From the NCBI GenBank assembly GCA_910586005.1, contig CAJUHG010000036.1, positions 2,735 through 21,203 of the forward strand: a DNA stretch of 18,469 nucleotides. The letters run 5' to 3'. The notes under the pieces are model-generated. The model searched no databases and had not been told where the DNA came from. It worked only from the letters and a program-made list of their open reading frames with translations. This DNA is from an uncultured Lachnospiraceae bacterium. Its GTDB lineage: Bacteria; Bacillota; Clostridia; Lachnospirales; Lachnospiraceae. A program made the position numbers and the translations under genes. Shown one piece after another: positions 1-7,500 of this stretch (positions within the stretch are counted from its first letter, which is position 1; each line of letters opens with the position of its first letter).

Positions 1-967
1 ATATAAGATAAGAAATTTTTTCTTCTAACTCCACTTTTTTTTGTTTAAGTGCCATCTTCTTAAAGTGTTGTAAGGGACCTTCTTGTAACTCTCCTGTTTC
101 TGAGAAAATATATACTTTATTACACATTTCTAACAGTTCAAAAAATCCTGGTAACATCCTTCCAAAGTCTAGGATTACCACATCATATCCACTTTTTTCT
201 GATAAAATTTTTATAAATTTCTTATAATCTTGTTTTGATATTCCACTTATACATTCTCCATCTTCCATAGGTGGAATATAATCAAAGCCCTCTAATGTAT
301 AAGTTACACTGGAAATACAATCTCTTGTTGTTCCCTCTTCCATCAGGCACATATATATAACATCTAATAAATCTTTATGATATATCTCCTGAAACCATTC
401 TGCAAAACCAGCACACTCATTAAAATTTACATAAAGTACTTTTTCTTGTTCACTCAATGTCTGTGCAAGTGTCAAAGAAAAAGGTGTTTGCCACATACTA
501 TATATAGGGGAATAAACAGCTATCACTTCTCTTTTTGTTATGATATGTTCTTGTTCTTTCTTTCCAAATTTCTGAATACAAGAAAAAATTTCTCTTACAA
601 TTTCAGATGCAGGTTGGTATTTTTCTATTCTTGGTAATTCTTCTATAATATCTGGAATTACTTTCTCTTCTGTGGAATCATATAGATAAATCCACAATAC
701 TTCTGTATATTTATCTTGTTCTACTAATTCTGTCTGCTCTAACTCCTTTTGCATTTTTATTTGCTCTATAAGATAGGAATTTTCATAAAATCCATCTCCA
801 AGAAGAACAACTTCTATATTTTGCACTTTTTGAAATTCTAAAAAATTCTCTGGGGAAGAAAAACAATATCCTTTCAATCTTTCTTTTTTTTCAAAAGAAA
901 TCCATCCTCCTAATCTTTTTCCATAAGTTTCATTTATATCACAAACAGCAATTGAAATTATTTTCAA
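1..967 (-). CDS. TadZ/CpaE-like pilus-localisation ATPase (3' end outside window)
   Basis: I translated this by hand; the frame stays open to base 1, giving 322 codons of a partial protein. The start is a TTG whose last two bases are shared with the TGA of the upstream gene (TTGA overlap), with an excellent AGGAGG site 6-7 nt ahead, so translation is probably coupled. Residues 1-100 form an alpha/beta domain resembling the atypical receiver domain of CpaE/TadZ. From about 147 a MinD/ParA-like domain begins: the Walker A position reads SPIYSMWQTPF (153-163), with Gln160 where the lysine before Thr is expected, and a Walker B-like strand DVVILDFG lies at 262-269. TadZ proteins position the Tad/Flp pilus machine at the membrane or pole, and some members have degenerate P-loops. 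Co-occurrence with a prepilin peptidase supports the assignment. It could instead be another MinD-like protein, but the pairing makes that less likely. Confidence 0.72.
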   Translation of the reverse strand, partial: MKIISIAVCDINETYGKRLGGWISFEKKERLKGYCFSSPENFLEFQKVQNIEVVLLGDGFYENSYLIEQIKMQKELEQTELVEQDKYTEVLWIYLYDSTEEKVIPDIIEELPRIEKYQPASEIVREIFSCIQKFGKKEQEHIITKREVIAVYSPIYSMWQTPFSLTLAQTLSEQEKVLYVNFNECAGFAEWFQEIYHKDLLDVIYMCLMEEGTTRDCISSVTYTLEGFDYIPPMEDGECISGISKQDYKKFIKILSEKSGYDVVILDFGRMLPGFFELLEMCNKVYIFSETGELQEGPLQHFKKMALKQKKVELEEKISYLI

Positions 968-1446
968 TAAGCCACCTCCAAAGTTATTAAATATCCAATT
1001 AAAATTGCAATTGAAAAATGTATGATATGATGCTTTCCTTGAGATTCTACTGGATATCTGGATAATTTACCTTCTGTCATTACCTGACGTATATAATTCC
1101 CAAATATATATAAACGAGAAATTAGATTATGATAATACAACAATTTAATAAAAGACATTCCTGCTGCAATCAAAAAAGAAACAACTATTGTACAAAAAAG
1201 TACTTTCATACCCCAAATACTACCAATAACGGAAAACAATTTGATGTCGCCTGCTCCTAAAACACGCATAAGAAATAAAAGATAACATAAGATAATTGGT
1301 ATAGAAATATTTATTAGAAAAACAACAATTCCAATCCATCCAGATTCTATTATCTGAATAAAAGAACCGATTACTAATCCAAAGAAAATTAGTCGATTAC
1401 TAATTTTTCCACTGGATATATCCATAACTACTGCAAAGCCTAACAA
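964..1446 (-). CDS. A24-family prepilin peptidase, TadV/CpaA type
   Basis: A small polytopic membrane peptidase that would cleave the leader of Flp-type prepilins on the cytoplasmic face. The two catalytic aspartates of the aspartyl A24 family are visible: one in MDISSGKISNRL (residue 9 here; family pattern D-x6-I/S-x-N) and one in GAGDIKL (family GxGDxK). There are several hydrophobic helices and no N-methyltransferase domain, so it is the short CpaA/TadV form. The listed end uses TTG at 1446, the first standard start, but that codon has no good ribosome site and would truncate the first membrane helix. The frame is open 11 codons further, to an ATT at 1477-1479 placed about 7 nt after AAGGGGTG; this may be the real start (see findings). 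It overlaps the downstream TadZ-like gene by 4 bases. The family call is firm; the 5' end is not. Confidence 0.85.
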   Translation of the reverse strand: MLGFAVVMDISSGKISNRLIFFGLVIGSFIQIIESGWIGIVVFLINISIPIILCYLLFLMRVLGAGDIKLFSVIGSIWGMKVLFCTIVVSFLIAAGMSFIKLLYYHNLISRLYIFGNYIRQVMTEGKLSRYPVESQGKHHIIHFSIAILIGYLITLEVAY

Positions 1447-1487
1447 CCCTAGACTAAAAATTATTTTTATACTTCCAATTTATCACC

Positions 1488-1612
1488 CCTTAACTTTAAA
1501 CTTATATTTTTACGCTCTATTTTTTATTCTCTCCTTAGCTTTAAATTCATATTCTTAACTTCTATTTTTTATCCCCTCCTTAATTTTAAACTTATATTAC
1601 ATTTTCATAGAT
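1488..1612. repeat. Degenerate 45-bp direct repeat in the leader of the pilus genes
   Basis: Two full copies (1488-1532, 1533-1577) and a partial third (from 1578) repeat with an exact 45-base period; the full copies differ at about nine positions. Read on the minus strand, each copy carries an SD-like core (AAGGAGGGGATAAAAA, AAGGAGAGAATAAAAA), and the last boundary carries AAGGGGTGATAAATTGG, the probable ribosome site of the prepilin peptidase. The repeats therefore look like tandem duplications of the translation-initiation region. Each unit could encode a 13-17 residue peptide (pattern I-E-x-K-N-x-x-L-K-L-R-x), but only from a non-standard ATA start, so peptide production is doubtful. Confidence 0.75.
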
Positions 1613-1669
1613 AATAACTTTTGTCTAAGCAAATATGAATTATTACTATAAAACAAGTAATTGTTTAGA

Positions 1670-1698
1670 ATTATAGACCAACTTCTTACACTTGTAAA
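1670..1698 (-). promoter_or_regulatory. Sigma-A-type promoter for the prepilin peptidase/TadZ operon
   Basis: On the minus strand, TTTACA (-35, 1693-1698), a 17-bp spacer, then a perfect TATAAT (-10, 1670-1675). Transcription would start near 1663, leaving a leader of roughly 185 nt that contains the 45-bp repeats. It lies between the end of bofA and the pilus genes, so the two are probably separate transcription units. Confidence 0.68.
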
Positions 1699-1700
1699 GT

Positions 1701-1722
1701 AGATTAAAAAAACTTTTTCATC
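1701..1722 (-). terminator. Weak A/T-rich terminator-like sequence after bofA
   Basis: Just after the bofA stop, the minus strand reads AGATGAAAAAGTTTTTTT, which can fold into an AT-only hairpin ending in a run of seven T. The stem is weak, so this is tentative, but it lies between bofA and the next promoter, where termination would be expected. Confidence 0.3.
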
Positions 1723-1734
1723 TTTGTAACTATT

Positions 1735-2007
1735 CTACAATAACTTATAAAACAAAATGCCATAAACCAACGCAAACCCGCTGATACCAAGGGTTCCAAT
1801 TGTCAAAACTGTTACTGGATTAATACCCGCAGCCACTGAAATTCCTTGACTTGCTAATATTTCATTTGTGATACAAATTCCAATTGCACCAACAAAACTA
1901 CGAAGTACAAAAACTGTTACAGCTCCTGATTTCTGCTTTATGGTACCCATAAAAAGAACAAGTATACAGATAATTACAATTGCTGCAATCCCATAATATT
2001 TTTCCAT
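1735..2007 (-). CDS. bofA: BofA family pro-sigma-K processing inhibitor
   Basis: A 90-residue protein with a hydrophobic helix at about 5-21, a short basic turn (TIKQKSG), then a second hydrophobic half. The hallmark is the C-terminal block GINPVTVLTIGTLGISGFAL (61-80), the conserved BofA signature. In Bacillus BofA sits in the mother-cell-derived forespore membrane with SpoIVFA and inhibits the protease SpoIVFB, delaying sigma-K activation; many Clostridia keep BofA although their sigma-K control differs, so the precise role here is inferred. The start at 2007 is chosen because GGAGG lies 4-5 nt ahead of ATG; a GTG ten codons upstream would include that ribosome site in the coding region. 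It is transcribed divergently from the yaaL-like gene. Confidence 0.85.
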   Translation of the reverse strand: MEKYYGIAAIVIICILVLFMGTIKQKSGAVTVFVLRSFVGAIGICITNEILASQGISVAAGINPVTVLTIGTLGISGFALVYGILFYKLL

Positions 2008-2101
2008 TTTTCCTCCATTCTGTGTGCGTTTCAGCACATCATGCCATTTGGTTAAAAATTGCTAGAACTCTGTCCCTCTTCTGTTAATAAATATATACTT
2101 T

Positions 2102-2131
2102 TTGGAAAAATTTATGACTTTTTTGTATAGT
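2102..2131 (+). promoter_or_regulatory. Putative sigma-A promoter of the yaaL-like gene
   Basis: TTGGAA at 2102-2107 is separated by 18 bp from TATAGT at 2126-2131, giving a start near 2138 and a leader of about 50 nt. The match is moderate; a second TATACT at 2149-2154 lacks a well-placed -35. Confidence 0.42.
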
Positions 2132-2186
2132 CTTGGAATTATTTGCTTATACTTTAAGTAAGACAATTGTTATAAAAAGGAAAGGG

Positions 2187-2447
2187 ATGCATATGTTTCA
2201 AATTTCAAAAAAGCAAATCACACACACAACCGCTTACTCTTTACTTTTAGATGACCTAGAAAGAGCTAGATATGACCTAGCTCTTGCCTATGATAATTTT
2301 GAGAACGCTATGGAACCTGATTTAATTGATTGTTGTATTTATCAAGTAAATGCTCTACAAATGCGTTACAAATTTTTATTAACTAAGGCTAAACAATATA
2401 ATGAGGATTCTTATGCAAAGAATCCTCTTGAACTCTCAGAACCTTGA
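2187..2447 (+). CDS. DUF2508/YaaL family protein
   Basis: A small, soluble, helical protein of 86 residues. The core (about residues 15-75) with DDLERARYDLALAYDNFENA and the following YQVNALQMRYKFLL matches the DUF2508/YaaL family, whose function is unknown. In many Firmicutes yaaL and bofA are adjacent and co-directional downstream of dnaX-yaaK-recR; here the two are still neighbours but divergent. The start is placed at ATG 2187 behind AAAAGGAAAGGG; ATG 2193 is almost equally well placed. The last 12 codons run into the end of the convergent fliS gene (37-bp overlap), making the tail longer than the usual domain. The family call is good; the function is unknown. Confidence 0.72.
   Translation: MHMFQISKKQITHTTAYSLLLDDLERARYDLALAYDNFENAMEPDLIDCCIYQVNALQMRYKFLLTKAKQYNEDSYAKNPLELSEP
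2403..2427. terminator. Perfect hairpin at the convergent yaaL/fliS ends
   Basis: GAGGATTCTT, loop ATGCA, AAGAATCCTC: a perfect 10-bp stem that includes the fliS stop codon (complement of 2411-2413) and lies inside the last codons of the yaaL-like gene. It is followed on the minus strand by the U-rich stretch ATTATATTGTTTA, not by a true T-run, so it may be a weak terminator or a transcript-end stabiliser for fliS. No T-run follows on the plus side. Confidence 0.5.
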
Positions 2448-2887
2448 AGGGTTTCTGTCAGACTGCCTTTTTGATATGTCATACCTGCTACAACTTGTTG
2501 GGTATGCTGCATCAGAGGTTCTGAGGAATCTTGCTTTGCTGCTTCCACAAAGCCTTCATAAAGATTCTTTAGAACCCTCTGCGCATCCTGAATATTTTGT
2601 GATGTATTTTTACATACTGCCATGGCTAGCAGCTTATTGACAAACTGATACAAGGCATATAGGTTGGTGGATACTGGATAAGTAAAATCTAGGTCTTCCA
2701 TCAACCTTCTTACTACTTGTTGTGCCCTATTTGTTGCATTCTTGAACTCCTCATACTTATCCTCTTCTTTGGCCTTTAGAGCCTCTTCTAGATAAGCAAA
2801 AAGGATATCATATATAATAACTATCATTTCCCCTTTGTTACAATAACTTAACCGACGGGTAAACTCCTGTTTTTTTTCTTGGGTCAT
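2411..2887 (-). CDS. fliS: Flagellar export chaperone FliS
   Basis: FliS binds the disordered C-terminal D0 segment of newly made flagellin in the cytoplasm and prevents premature polymerisation before export. The 158-residue protein has the typical four-helix pattern: GEMIVIIYDILFAYLEEAL (19-37; family pattern L-L-x-x-L-Y-D-G-A-I/A), the helix with MEDLDF (63-68) and TNLYALYQFVNKLLAMA (74-90; family NL..LY.Y....L). About 30 residues at the C-terminus, from about 128 on, are extra relative to the usual 120-130 residue FliS and look unstructured and Ser/Gln-rich. GGGGGA lies 6 nt ahead of the ATG. It starts 11 bp after the flagellin stop, so the chaperone and its client are co-transcribed. Confidence comes from pattern plus position. 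Confidence 0.88.
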   Translation of the reverse strand: MTQEKKQEFTRRLSYCNKGEMIVIIYDILFAYLEEALKAKEEDKYEEFKNATNRAQQVVRRLMEDLDFTYPVSTNLYALYQFVNKLLAMAVCKNTSQNIQDAQRVLKNLYEGFVEAAKQDSSEPLMQHTQQVVAGMTYQKGSLTETLQGSESSRGFFA

Positions 2888-2898
2888 AAACTATCCCC

Positions 2899-4347
2899 CT
2901 ATTGCAATAACTGTAATACCTGCTGTGGTAGGTCATTAGCTTGTGCAAGTACAGAGGTTGCAGCTTGAGTTAATACATTATATTTGGTATATTCTGTCAT
3001 CTCCTCAGCCATATCTACATCTTCAATACGTGACAATGCCTGAGTCATGTTTAATTCAGTTCCTTCCAAACTACTAACTGCATAATCCAAACGATTCTGA
3101 TATGCACCAATACTAGAACGCACTTCACTTACCTTAGCAATAGCATAATCAAAACTAGTAATTGCTCTGTCAGCTCCTGTTACTGTACATACATTTACTT
3201 TATCAATATAAAGTGTCTTTGAAGAAATTTCTTGGATTCTCACTTCTACTGTTTGATTTTCATTAGCTCCAATTTGTAAGGTCATAGTTCCAATATCAGT
3301 AACATCTAATTTCACATCACCATTGGTTTTTGGTTCCACTTCAAATTTCATTTGAAAACCATTTCTGTCTGAAATAGTTACATAATTTCCATCTGTAAGT
3401 ATCGTAGCTTGGCTGCTAAATCCAACATCATTTGTAGAAAAATCCACTTCTACATCTTTTCCAACAGTCTGTGTATCTTGAGGAATGCCAAGAAATGTTG
3501 CCAAATCTGCATTATCACATTTCACACTTAATGGGGTTGAACTTCCATATTCATCTGTTACAAATACTAAGTTACCACCACCAGACACATCTGTTGGTAC
3601 ATAACCACCATTTTCTGGAGTACCTGTCTTATCAGCAGTATTTGCTACCACCATTAAATTTACTTCTCCACGTTCTGCACCTTCACGTAACTTTTCATAT
3701 ACATCACTGAAGGTTTCTCCTTCAAGAATCTCAACTTCTACTCCATTGATTACTACTTTTCCATCAGCACCTGCTGGAACTGTGTCAGTTGCAGCAATTC
3801 CCTGAGCGCCTTCTAACACTGCATGTTCTGCATCTGCTCCAATAGTAACAGTATAAGTATTCTCTGTTACACTATCTGAGATATCAATTCTTTTAATTCC
3901 ACGGTTATCGGGGTATACTCTTTGATCTAAAGTTCCATCTAATAAATGTTTTGTATTAAATTCTGTATCTCTAGAAATACGGTCAATCTCATCTCTAAGA
4001 GAAGCTATCTCTGCTTGAATAGCCTCTAAATCATCAGGCATATTTGTTTCATTCGCAGCCTGAACAGAAAGCTCACGCATCCTTTGAAGCATACTATGTA
4101 CTTCATTCAAGGCGCCATCTGCTGTCTCTAAAACAGAAACACCATCAGATGCATTTCTAGATGCTTGTGCAAGTCCTCTAATCTGAGACTTCATTTTACT
4201 TGAAATGGCCATTCCTGCTGCATCATCAGAAGCTCGGTTAATGCGGAGCCCCGTAGATAAGCGTTCTATAGAACTTGATAAACTTCTATCTGATGCTAAT
4301 AATCTTTTATTTGCAATTTCTGCTGACATATTATGATTGATTTTCAT
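2899..4347 (-). CDS. fliC: Flagellin (filament subunit)
   Basis: A 482-residue flagellin, exported and polymerised into the filament. The N-terminal D0-D1 region begins MKINHNMSAEIANKRL and runs to about 140 with INRASDDAAGMAISSKM (36-52) and MRELSVQAANETN (90-102). The C-terminal D1-D0 region (about 395-482) ends LPQQVLQLLQ. Between them, about 150-390 is a variable beta-rich insert with a flagellin-IN-like segment near VVINGVEVEI. R89, L93 and E113 occupy the positions of the TLR5-contact residues R90, L94 and E114 of Salmonella FliC. The start is the ATG at 4347, preceded by GGAGG; an in-frame ATG four codons upstream would swallow the ribosome site. The AUGGAGG core also resembles a CsrA-binding GGA motif, a regulatory possibility that is only inferred. 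FliS follows directly. Confidence 0.96.
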   Translation of the reverse strand: MKINHNMSAEIANKRLLASDRSLSSSIERLSTGLRINRASDDAAGMAISSKMKSQIRGLAQASRNASDGVSVLETADGALNEVHSMLQRMRELSVQAANETNMPDDLEAIQAEIASLRDEIDRISRDTEFNTKHLLDGTLDQRVYPDNRGIKRIDISDSVTENTYTVTIGADAEHAVLEGAQGIAATDTVPAGADGKVVINGVEVEILEGETFSDVYEKLREGAERGEVNLMVVANTADKTGTPENGGYVPTDVSGGGNLVFVTDEYGSSTPLSVKCDNADLATFLGIPQDTQTVGKDVEVDFSTNDVGFSSQATILTDGNYVTISDRNGFQMKFEVEPKTNGDVKLDVTDIGTMTLQIGANENQTVEVRIQEISSKTLYIDKVNVCTVTGADRAITSFDYAIAKVSEVRSSIGAYQNRLDYAVSSLEGTELNMTQALSRIEDVDMAEEMTEYTKYNVLTQAATSVLAQANDLPQQVLQLLQ

Positions 4348-4562
4348 TTTAACCTCCATCTAACATTTACTATAATTTTTTCTGAGTTTTATCTATATAT
4401 TTATTATATCATTAAATTAATGTTTACCACTGATACCATTTACTATTTCAAGAATACTTTTGGCATTCTTGCTGTAAAGTACATACCATGCAAAGCATGG
4501 TAATTTGTTATTACTCACTCCCATAGAAGTGGGAGGTTTATTGAATAAGGAGATAAAAAATA
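4348..4562 (-). other. Structured intergenic block upstream of flagellin
   Basis: 215 bp between the large protein gene and flagellin. It holds three perfect inverted repeats in close succession: CTCCCA-6-TGGGAG (4518-4535), TACCATGC-AAA-GCATGGTA (4484-4502) and CAAGAAT-9-ATTCTTG (4449-4471). The first may end the upstream transcript, though no good T-run follows. Nearer flagellin is an AT-rich stretch with a perfect minus-strand TATAAT at 4403-4408 but no convincing -35, and I found no clear sigma-28 site. The three-hairpin block could be a structured leader or the remnant of a small IS200/IS605-like element; no transposase or TnpB-like gene is present. Confidence 0.5.
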
Positions 4563-7500
4563 TTACATATTCTGACCTATTTGTTTTACTTCCTCTAAAA
4601 AAGCTTTTGCAATACCATATAAAGTCTTTGTCTGTACTTGCCAATCCTCTTCTGACTGCTCTGATTGATCTATTCCCTTCTCTTCAGAAGAAAAGCGTGC
4701 AAGTTCTAAAGCGTCACTGTGAATGATATTTAGGTTCCACTGAAAATCATCCCCTAAATTTACATGTTCACGAATCTCTTCTTCCTGACGCTTCAATTCA
4801 TCTGTAGTCTGCAAAGAATCAGACACCACATATCCTTTTACAGATTCTTGTTGCACTTGGAATTTCGCTGCTACTTTTCCAAGCTTAGGAGAATCAAACA
4901 TAATATCTACTCTTCCTCGTTCTCTCTTCCCACGAACAATCTTAAGTTGTACATTTGTCAGCTCATCTGCTACCAATACTGGAATTGCATAATTTTCTTC
5001 TTTTGCCATTCTAGTTCCCAATTCAATTTGTTGTCTCATGATTTTCATATCTCTAAGGTCTACACTTCGCACATCCTCAGATTCAATCATAGTTTTCATT
5101 ACATTTTCTGCAAGGTCTGCAAGTTTCTCTTGCGCTTCTGCCATTTCTTCTGGTGTCTTAACAGCTTCTCCAAAATCTTCTAGAATCTTTGTTTTTACTG
5201 CCTCAAAATCCACATCTTTCTTCATATCTTCATAGTTAAACAAAGTTCTAAACACACCATTCCGGTTCTGCATCATCTGTGTAGCGGCCATAATATTATA
5301 AGCTGTTACTGGCATATCATGTCCTGTCAACATTTGAAGCACTTGAGCTTCCGCCTCTCTTACATTAGAAAATTCTTGCAACTGTTCTTGATAATATGCT
5401 GCCTCTGAATCTGAATCCACTGGAATTTGTCTCAACTGCCACAACAATTCCTCTGGTGTCATTTCTCCCACAGCACCTTGTGCCATTGCCTGTTGCACCC
5501 CTTCTGGTGTAACCATACCAAAAGCCTCTTTTGCACAATCTGTTTGATAAGCAGCTTCTATCTGTTGAGAAATACTCAATTCTTGTCTTTGGATAATATC
5601 TGCTTCTCCAAAGTTTTCATCCACTGATACATTAATCCCTGAATTTTGCTTTGTTCTTACTGCTGTTAAAAGGTTTTTTATATTTAACTCTGCTCCTTGA
5701 TGAACTAAAGCCCCAATTACTGCACCATCTGTCTTATCAATTTGATTCAAAAGTCTATATATTCCAATATAGCTCTCTCGCTCTTGTGGAGTAATTTCTT
5801 GCCGCTGTTCTAATTTCCAGAGATATTTACTAAATTTTTCTTCTCCACCTTGTTCCAAATGGTTCTTAATTTCTTGCGCTTTGGCATTTAACTGTTCCAC
5901 GTTCATTTCTAGGGGATTAACACCCTCTCGTATCATTTCCATTACCACTGCTGGAGAAAGATTTTGAAACAGATTCTGTACCTTTTGATCTGCTGCCTTA
6001 ATTCCTGCAATAGTATCTGGATTGATTTCCATTTGGTTATATGCTAAAATACGAACTGCCCGCTGATTTGCTTCTGTAGTTTCTAATCCCAAATCTTTTA
6101 AAATATCATCTACATTTTGAAAAGCCTTTTGTATAGAATCACCCATATCAGCTCTAGGAGCTGTTCGAAGTGTCTCATAGGCTTCTCCCGCTTGTTGCAT
6201 CTTAGTTTGTTTGGTAATTCCTACTTCATGTATTGTATTTACTGTATCTTTATCTGTTTTGATATCACCTAATATGTAAGCTGGTACATTTGCAAGCTCT
6301 TGGGTTTTTCCCATAGTTTCTGCAAATACTGTTGTATTTTCTTCTGTTGCTGGAATACCATTCTGAGATAATAGCTTTTGATAATAATCATCTTCTAAAG
6401 TCTTTAATTGTTCCACTAAATCCTCTAAAGGTTTTGTCTCAATAGAAATGCCTTGTTTTAACAATGCATAATTTGCCTGAGCTGTCATCATCAATCTTGT
6501 CTCTTCTAATTGTCGCTTTGCAGTAATAAACTCTATATTTTCCTTAGCATAATCTGGAATTACTTGTTCCGACTGATGATTCTGTTGAATCTTTTGTTCT
6601 TCTTGTTTTGCTGCTTCCAAATTTTTAATAGTAAGAGGAAGTCCTTTCTCTACAAGGTTCCATACTTCTGCATCAGTCACTTGGTTTACAGTTTCTACTG
6701 CCTGCTCTGCCCTAGCAACATTACTATAACCTTCTAAAATTACTGCTTCTGATGGGCGTTTTCCTTCTGCCATTGTTTCTAGCATCGCACCCATAAGTAC
6801 TTCTGTATCTGGTGGAAGTTGTATTTGATTCAAATCCATAACATAGTTTAAATTTTCTTCTGTGAAAGGAATTTGATTATCTATCATCCATTGACTGCAA
6901 GAGAGAGAAACTTCATCTATGGTAAGTCCTGCCTTTGTGATAATCTGTTCTACTTGTGCCTGTAACCTATCATCCATAGGTATCTTTGCACTATCTGAAT
7001 AAGAGGAAACTCCACTAATGCTATGTTGTGCCTTATAGAAATTTTCTACTGTAGGAGGCAATTCATGATCCAACATATATTTCACAGTTTCTTTTCTACA
7101 TTCTGTAAGACTTGCCGCTTGCTCTATTGTTTTTTGAGCATCTAAAATATTCTCTTCTGTTGCTGGAAGGTCGGCTTGATTTAAAATTGCTGCTAACTGG
7201 TTTGCCAATTCCGCACTTCCTGCTAATTCTTCTAACTTCTGTCCGCTTAATTCATCACCAAAAACACTGATATCTACACCTGCTTTTGCTAGTTCCATTT
7301 TAATTTTATCAATCTCTGTAACAATAGTTTCCACTTCTGTACTATTTACAGGAAATCCATCGTCTTCCATTTTTTCACAATCTTTTTCTGACATTGTATT
7401 ACTTACGATTTCCATCTTTTGTTGAAAAAGTTGTGATTCCATATTTTCCGCATCTTGTTGTATCTTATCAATTTGTGATTCTCCAGAAATAAAAGGAACC

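Noticed and set aside
377..637. An 86-codon plus-strand frame
   Set aside because: Antisense to the TadZ-like gene, which has a strong start site, continuous frame and recognisable motifs.
4417..4644. A 75-codon minus-strand frame between the large protein gene and flagellin
   Set aside because: It overlaps the end of the large gene in another frame and runs through the three hairpins; no ribosome site or known family. It might be a decayed element fragment, but I cannot support it as a gene.
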